This document shows positions 4,227 to 7,007 of a stretch of DNA of 7,007 bases, piece by piece. Positions within the stretch are counted from its first letter, which is position 1. Each line of letters opens with the position of its first letter. The notes beneath the pieces were generated by a model. It was given only the letters and a program-made list of their open reading frames with translations. It did not search any database and had not been told where the DNA came from. The position numbers were made by a program, and so were the translations under genes. The stretch covers positions 2,795-9,801 of the forward strand of contig DNNS01000449.1 of the NCBI GenBank assembly GCA_003497555.1. Direction: 5' to 3'. The DNA comes from Spirochaetia bacterium (lineage in GTDB: Bacteria > Spirochaetota > UBA12135).

Positions 4227-6998
4227 CTATTGATTTTGCAGACTGAAATATTTTTTAATCAGCGGAGTAAAGGCGGCGCTTTGCTCCGGCTCGATAAAAA
4301 TATGATAACAGTATCCGTCAGCGGTATATACTATCATTAAATTTTTTGCATACATATAGAGCAGACCGGCAGCTTTAATATCAACCGGGATAATAAACTC
4401 TTCCCTGCCGCTGCGGTTATCAAGCCGCACAATTGTACCATCCTCCGGAGCCAAATACAAACCTCCCCCGGAAAATACCGGCGGCAGGCTGTAAGCTGCA
4501 TTGCCGCGGTATTTCCAGAACAATCCGCCGGATGCGTCAATTACCTTGATTTCACCGTTTAAACAGCCGGCGTACAGGGAATTATTATATTTTGCCAGGC
4601 AGGAAACAGGAGGAGAATAATTGTTTATTATAAAATCCGCTGTGCCGGTTTGCGCCTGCAGAGAATAAAGTCTTCCGTCATCAGATCCGAAAAATAATTT
4701 TTTGTCTATAATTTCAATTTTACCGCGGGCCGGGGCATGGAGTTTTCTTTCCCAGACGGTTTTGCCGCTGTAAATATCACAGGCATTAAGCAGACCGTCC
4801 TCGGTGCCGAAAACCAGCAGTTCTCCGGCTATGGAAATCATATCGGTGCTTAAGGCGGTTCCGGTTTCAAGTACGGTCATTTTTTTTCCGTCTTTGAAAA
4901 TAGTGATACGCCCGGTATCTTCAGCTGTGGCCATGATATTGTCAGCGATAAAAACCGGTTTGCGGGAAATCCGTCCAGCAAATCTTCCGGTATAAATTAT
5001 CTGATCTTTTAAATAATCGCAGATATAGAGCGTTCCGCTTTGCGTACTGAAAAGACAGTAATTATTAATAACAGATATTTCGGAACTGACGGGAGAATCA
5101 AGCCTGATATTCCGGATTTTATTGCCGGGCAGTTCAATGATATGAAGCAGGGGAAGCCTGGCCGGTAAAAGCGCGGTTTTTACCGTGTATTCGGAAACAA
5201 CTCCCCTGCCGGATAGCCCGGACGGCAGCTGGGAAATCTGCCTGATGAGATATTTATTTAACAGTACAGCCAGCCGATCATGAGCCATGGCGAAAATCCG
5301 GCTGCGCCATTCGCTTCTTTCCAGCGTATTGAAATAATAGAGCATGGCAAAATTACGGTTTTTCTGAAAATCTTCCAGTTTTTCCATTTCTATTTTTTTT
5401 TCATATATTCTGCCCAGCGCATACTGCACATAAGGATTTTCCTGCGGACATTTGAATAAAATTTCCGAAGCTTCTTCGCATTCGCCAAGATAAAACAGGC
5501 ATTTGGACAGCATGAATTTTGTAGTAAAATTGTCGGGACTTAAAAACAGGGTACGCCTGAAAAAATCGGCTGCAGTGCGGAAATTTCCTTTTTTTAAATA
5601 GAGTGCGCCGAGATTATGCAGAAGCGCCGGGTCTGCGGGATTATGCGTCAGGGCATTATTAAAATTAAGATGCGCATTGTGAAAATCATTTTGAGCGCTG
5701 TAGATCCGTCCCAGTTCGCGGAAAAGCGGAGCCGGATGCTCTGTCAGGTTTAAACCGGCTTTCAGGATCTGGACTGCTTCGCTATTTTTTCCCATACCGG
5801 TCATGATGCGGGCATAATGAATATAATATTCGGTTTTCGGCTCAAGCCTGATTGCTCTTTTAATATAACGTACTGCATTAAAATAATTTTTTAAATACAG
5901 ATAATTACGCGAGAGCGAATAAAAATAATGTCCTTCCCCGGGAAATAACGCCAGGGCTTTCCTGGCCAGATGGGCTGCAGTATGAAATTTTTCCCGCTGT
6001 TCCAGATAATCGATTATGGAAGTATAAACGTCATTTTCATCAAAATACAGGGAAACGGATTCCCGTATAAGATTTTCTGCGCTTTGCGGGTTTCTTTCCA
6101 GCAGCAGATTACGCAGAGCGCTGCGGGTCCGGAAAAAATTGATTTTGTGCTCTGCATACATCAGATCAAAAGAAAAATCCGATCGGTTGAAATAATCCGC
6201 GCTCAGGGCGGAAAGCATTTTAAAGATAGTTTCGGCCTCCTGTATGTTTTCCTGTTCCAGGGCGCGATCAAGCTGTTTTTCATACAAAACAGCCAGCAGG
6301 CGGGCTTCCCGCTTTTCTCCGGAAAGAGTCAGCAGTTTTTTAATATAAAATTCCTTTTCACTATCCGGCCCTTCGGAGACCTGCAGGAAATAAATTTTGT
6401 CAAGCAGGCACTGGCGGCTGATTTTCCACGGCTTTCCGGCGATTTCAGGAAGCATTCCAATTTCAATCAGATACTGGTTGGAAAAATCTCCGTAAATAAT
6501 GCCGGCTTGCGTTAAAATCTTTTCTATTCTGCTGCGCTGCGCAAGAAAGCGGCTGCAGATAAATGGAACTTTTTCATAGCGGCGGATCTGTTTTTCAAGA
6601 TCATATATCAGATCAGCGAGAATTTCTTTGACATAAGACGCAGGCCGCGGCGCTTTTATAAAATATTCTCCCAAAATTTCCAGCGCCTTGTCGTAATTTT
6701 TATCTTTAAGCAGGGAAAGGACGCGTCCTGATACAATCAGATGATCAACCGGACTATCGGACAGGGAAGTAAAATACGCATAACTTTCCAGCGGCCGCGC
6801 TGATAACAGCAGACGGAAACCGTTCTGCAGATCATGCATCTTTTTTATATGCTGGTAATCGGGAATTTTGGAAAAATTCCGGATGTGCCTGAAAGCCTGT
6901 AAATAAGACCCTTCCTCGAAAAGAACTTGCGCCAGGGCAACAGACGCTTCCCGGTTATTATACAGTTTTAACAGCCGCCGGCAGTATTTTTTTTTCAT
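4227..6998 (-). CDS. Large TPR superhelix fused to a PQQ-like beta-propeller
   Basis: A 923-residue protein (or longer) with two halves. Residues 1-330 are helical, with degenerate TPR-like hairpins (for example around 18-40 and 87-112). Residues about 336-540 contain clearer TPR units, such as A-R-I-M-T-G-M-G-K-N-S-E-A at 396-408, E-L-G-R-I-Y-S-A-Q-N-D-F at 428-439 and N-L-G-A-L-Y-L-K-K-G-N-F at 462-473. Residues about 630-905 hold seven repeats of the PQQ/BamB-like blade motif (strand, then xDG or xxG, then strand), at 649-662, 689-701, 728-753, 768-785, 808-832, 847-864 and 888-901. The third (G-T-E-D-G-L-L) and fourth (G-S-D-D-G-R-L-Y) are the best. No signal peptide or membrane segment is visible from this start, which suggests a cytoplasmic scaffold. 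However, the ATG at 6998 lacks a Shine-Dalgarno in the nine visible bases and the frame is open to the edge, so the true N-terminus may be outside. A lipoprotein gene follows 13 nt downstream. The molecular function is not recognised. Confidence 0.85.
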   Translation of the reverse strand: MKKKYCRRLLKLYNNREASVALAQVLFEEGSYLQAFRHIRNFSKIPDYQHIKKMHDLQNGFRLLLSARPLESYAYFTSLSDSPVDHLIVSGRVLSLLKDKNYDKALEILGEYFIKAPRPASYVKEILADLIYDLEKQIRRYEKVPFICSRFLAQRSRIEKILTQAGIIYGDFSNQYLIEIGMLPEIAGKPWKISRQCLLDKIYFLQVSEGPDSEKEFYIKKLLTLSGEKREARLLAVLYEKQLDRALEQENIQEAETIFKMLSALSADYFNRSDFSFDLMYAEHKINFFRTRSALRNLLLERNPQSAENLIRESVSLYFDENDVYTSIIDYLEQREKFHTAAHLARKALALFPGEGHYFYSLSRNYLYLKNYFNAVRYIKRAIRLEPKTEYYIHYARIMTGMGKNSEAVQILKAGLNLTEHPAPLFRELGRIYSAQNDFHNAHLNFNNALTHNPADPALLHNLGALYLKKGNFRTAADFFRRTLFLSPDNFTTKFMLSKCLFYLGECEEASEILFKCPQENPYVQYALGRIYEKKIEMEKLEDFQKNRNFAMLYYFNTLERSEWRSRIFAMAHDRLAVLLNKYLIRQISQLPSGLSGRGVVSEYTVKTALLPARLPLLHIIELPGNKIRNIRLDSPVSSEISVINNYCLFSTQSGTLYICDYLKDQIIYTGRFAGRISRKPVFIADNIMATAEDTGRITIFKDGKKMTVLETGTALSTDMISIAGELLVFGTEDGLLNACDIYSGKTVWERKLHAPARGKIEIIDKKLFFGSDDGRLYSLQAQTGTADFIINNYSPPVSCLAKYNNSLYAGCLNGEIKVIDASGGLFWKYRGNAAYSLPPVFSGGGLYLAPEDGTIVRLDNRSGREEFIIPVDIKAAGLLYMYAKNLMIVYTADGYCYHIFIEPEQSAAFTPLIKKYFSLQNQ

Positions 6999-7007
6999 AA
7001 GCGGAGA

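Noticed and set aside
5970..6515. Open frame on the plus strand of 181 codons inside the large minus-strand gene
   Set aside because: It lies opposite the helical part of the TPR/propeller protein, and no domain is recognisable in its translation. The minus-strand reading continues through it with TPR character.
1..7007. tRNA, rRNA, CRISPR arrays, insertion sequences, CIRCE elements
   Set aside because: I looked for these on both strands and saw no supporting pattern. Almost the whole window is accounted for by protein genes.

Overview
The window comes from a bacterium with moderate GC content and dense, short-spaced operons that use clear AGGAG/GGAG-type ribosome binding sites. A lipoprotein with a good lipobox suggests a double-membraned (Gram-negative type) cell. 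The lineage cannot be fixed from the sequence. The Hsp70 lacks the proteobacterial lobe-I insertion and reads more like the Bacillus-type DnaK architecture, so I do not assign a phylum.

Left part (1-3421, + strand): a tightly packed four-gene operon that looks like a divergent, dedicated Hsp70 chaperone module. In order it holds a small J-domain-like protein (59-349) whose catalytic HPD tripeptide reads Thr-Pro-Glu, an enlarged GrpE-like nucleotide exchange factor (360-1265), a DnaK/Hsp70 paralogue (1269-3113), and a 102-residue zinc-ribbon plus TPR-like protein (3113-3421) whose start codon overlaps the hsp70 stop. Gaps are 10 nt, 3 nt and a 1-nt overlap, so the four are probably co-transcribed and partly translationally coupled. 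The promoter lies upstream of the window. An upstream reading frame also seems to end just before the J-like gene.

Middle (3422-3541): a 120-bp AT-rich gap between convergent operons, with one weak hairpin followed by T residues that may terminate the + operon.

Right part (3542-7007, - strand): two co-directional genes, read right to left. The first is a 923-residue (or longer) protein with an alpha-helical/TPR superhelix followed by a beta-propeller with seven recognisable PQQ-like blades. Thirteen bases downstream of it is a small lipoprotein with a possible CsgG/LpoB-like fold. The start of the large gene sits at the window edge and may lie outside it.

The most interesting item is the chaperone module. 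All three core Hsp70-cycle partners are present side by side, but each departs from the canonical sequence at functionally important positions, and a small zinc-ribbon/TPR protein accompanies them. This suggests a specialised chaperone system with its own client or adapter rather than the housekeeping DnaK-DnaJ-GrpE machine. Whether the convergent TPR/propeller-lipoprotein pair is functionally linked to it is unknown.
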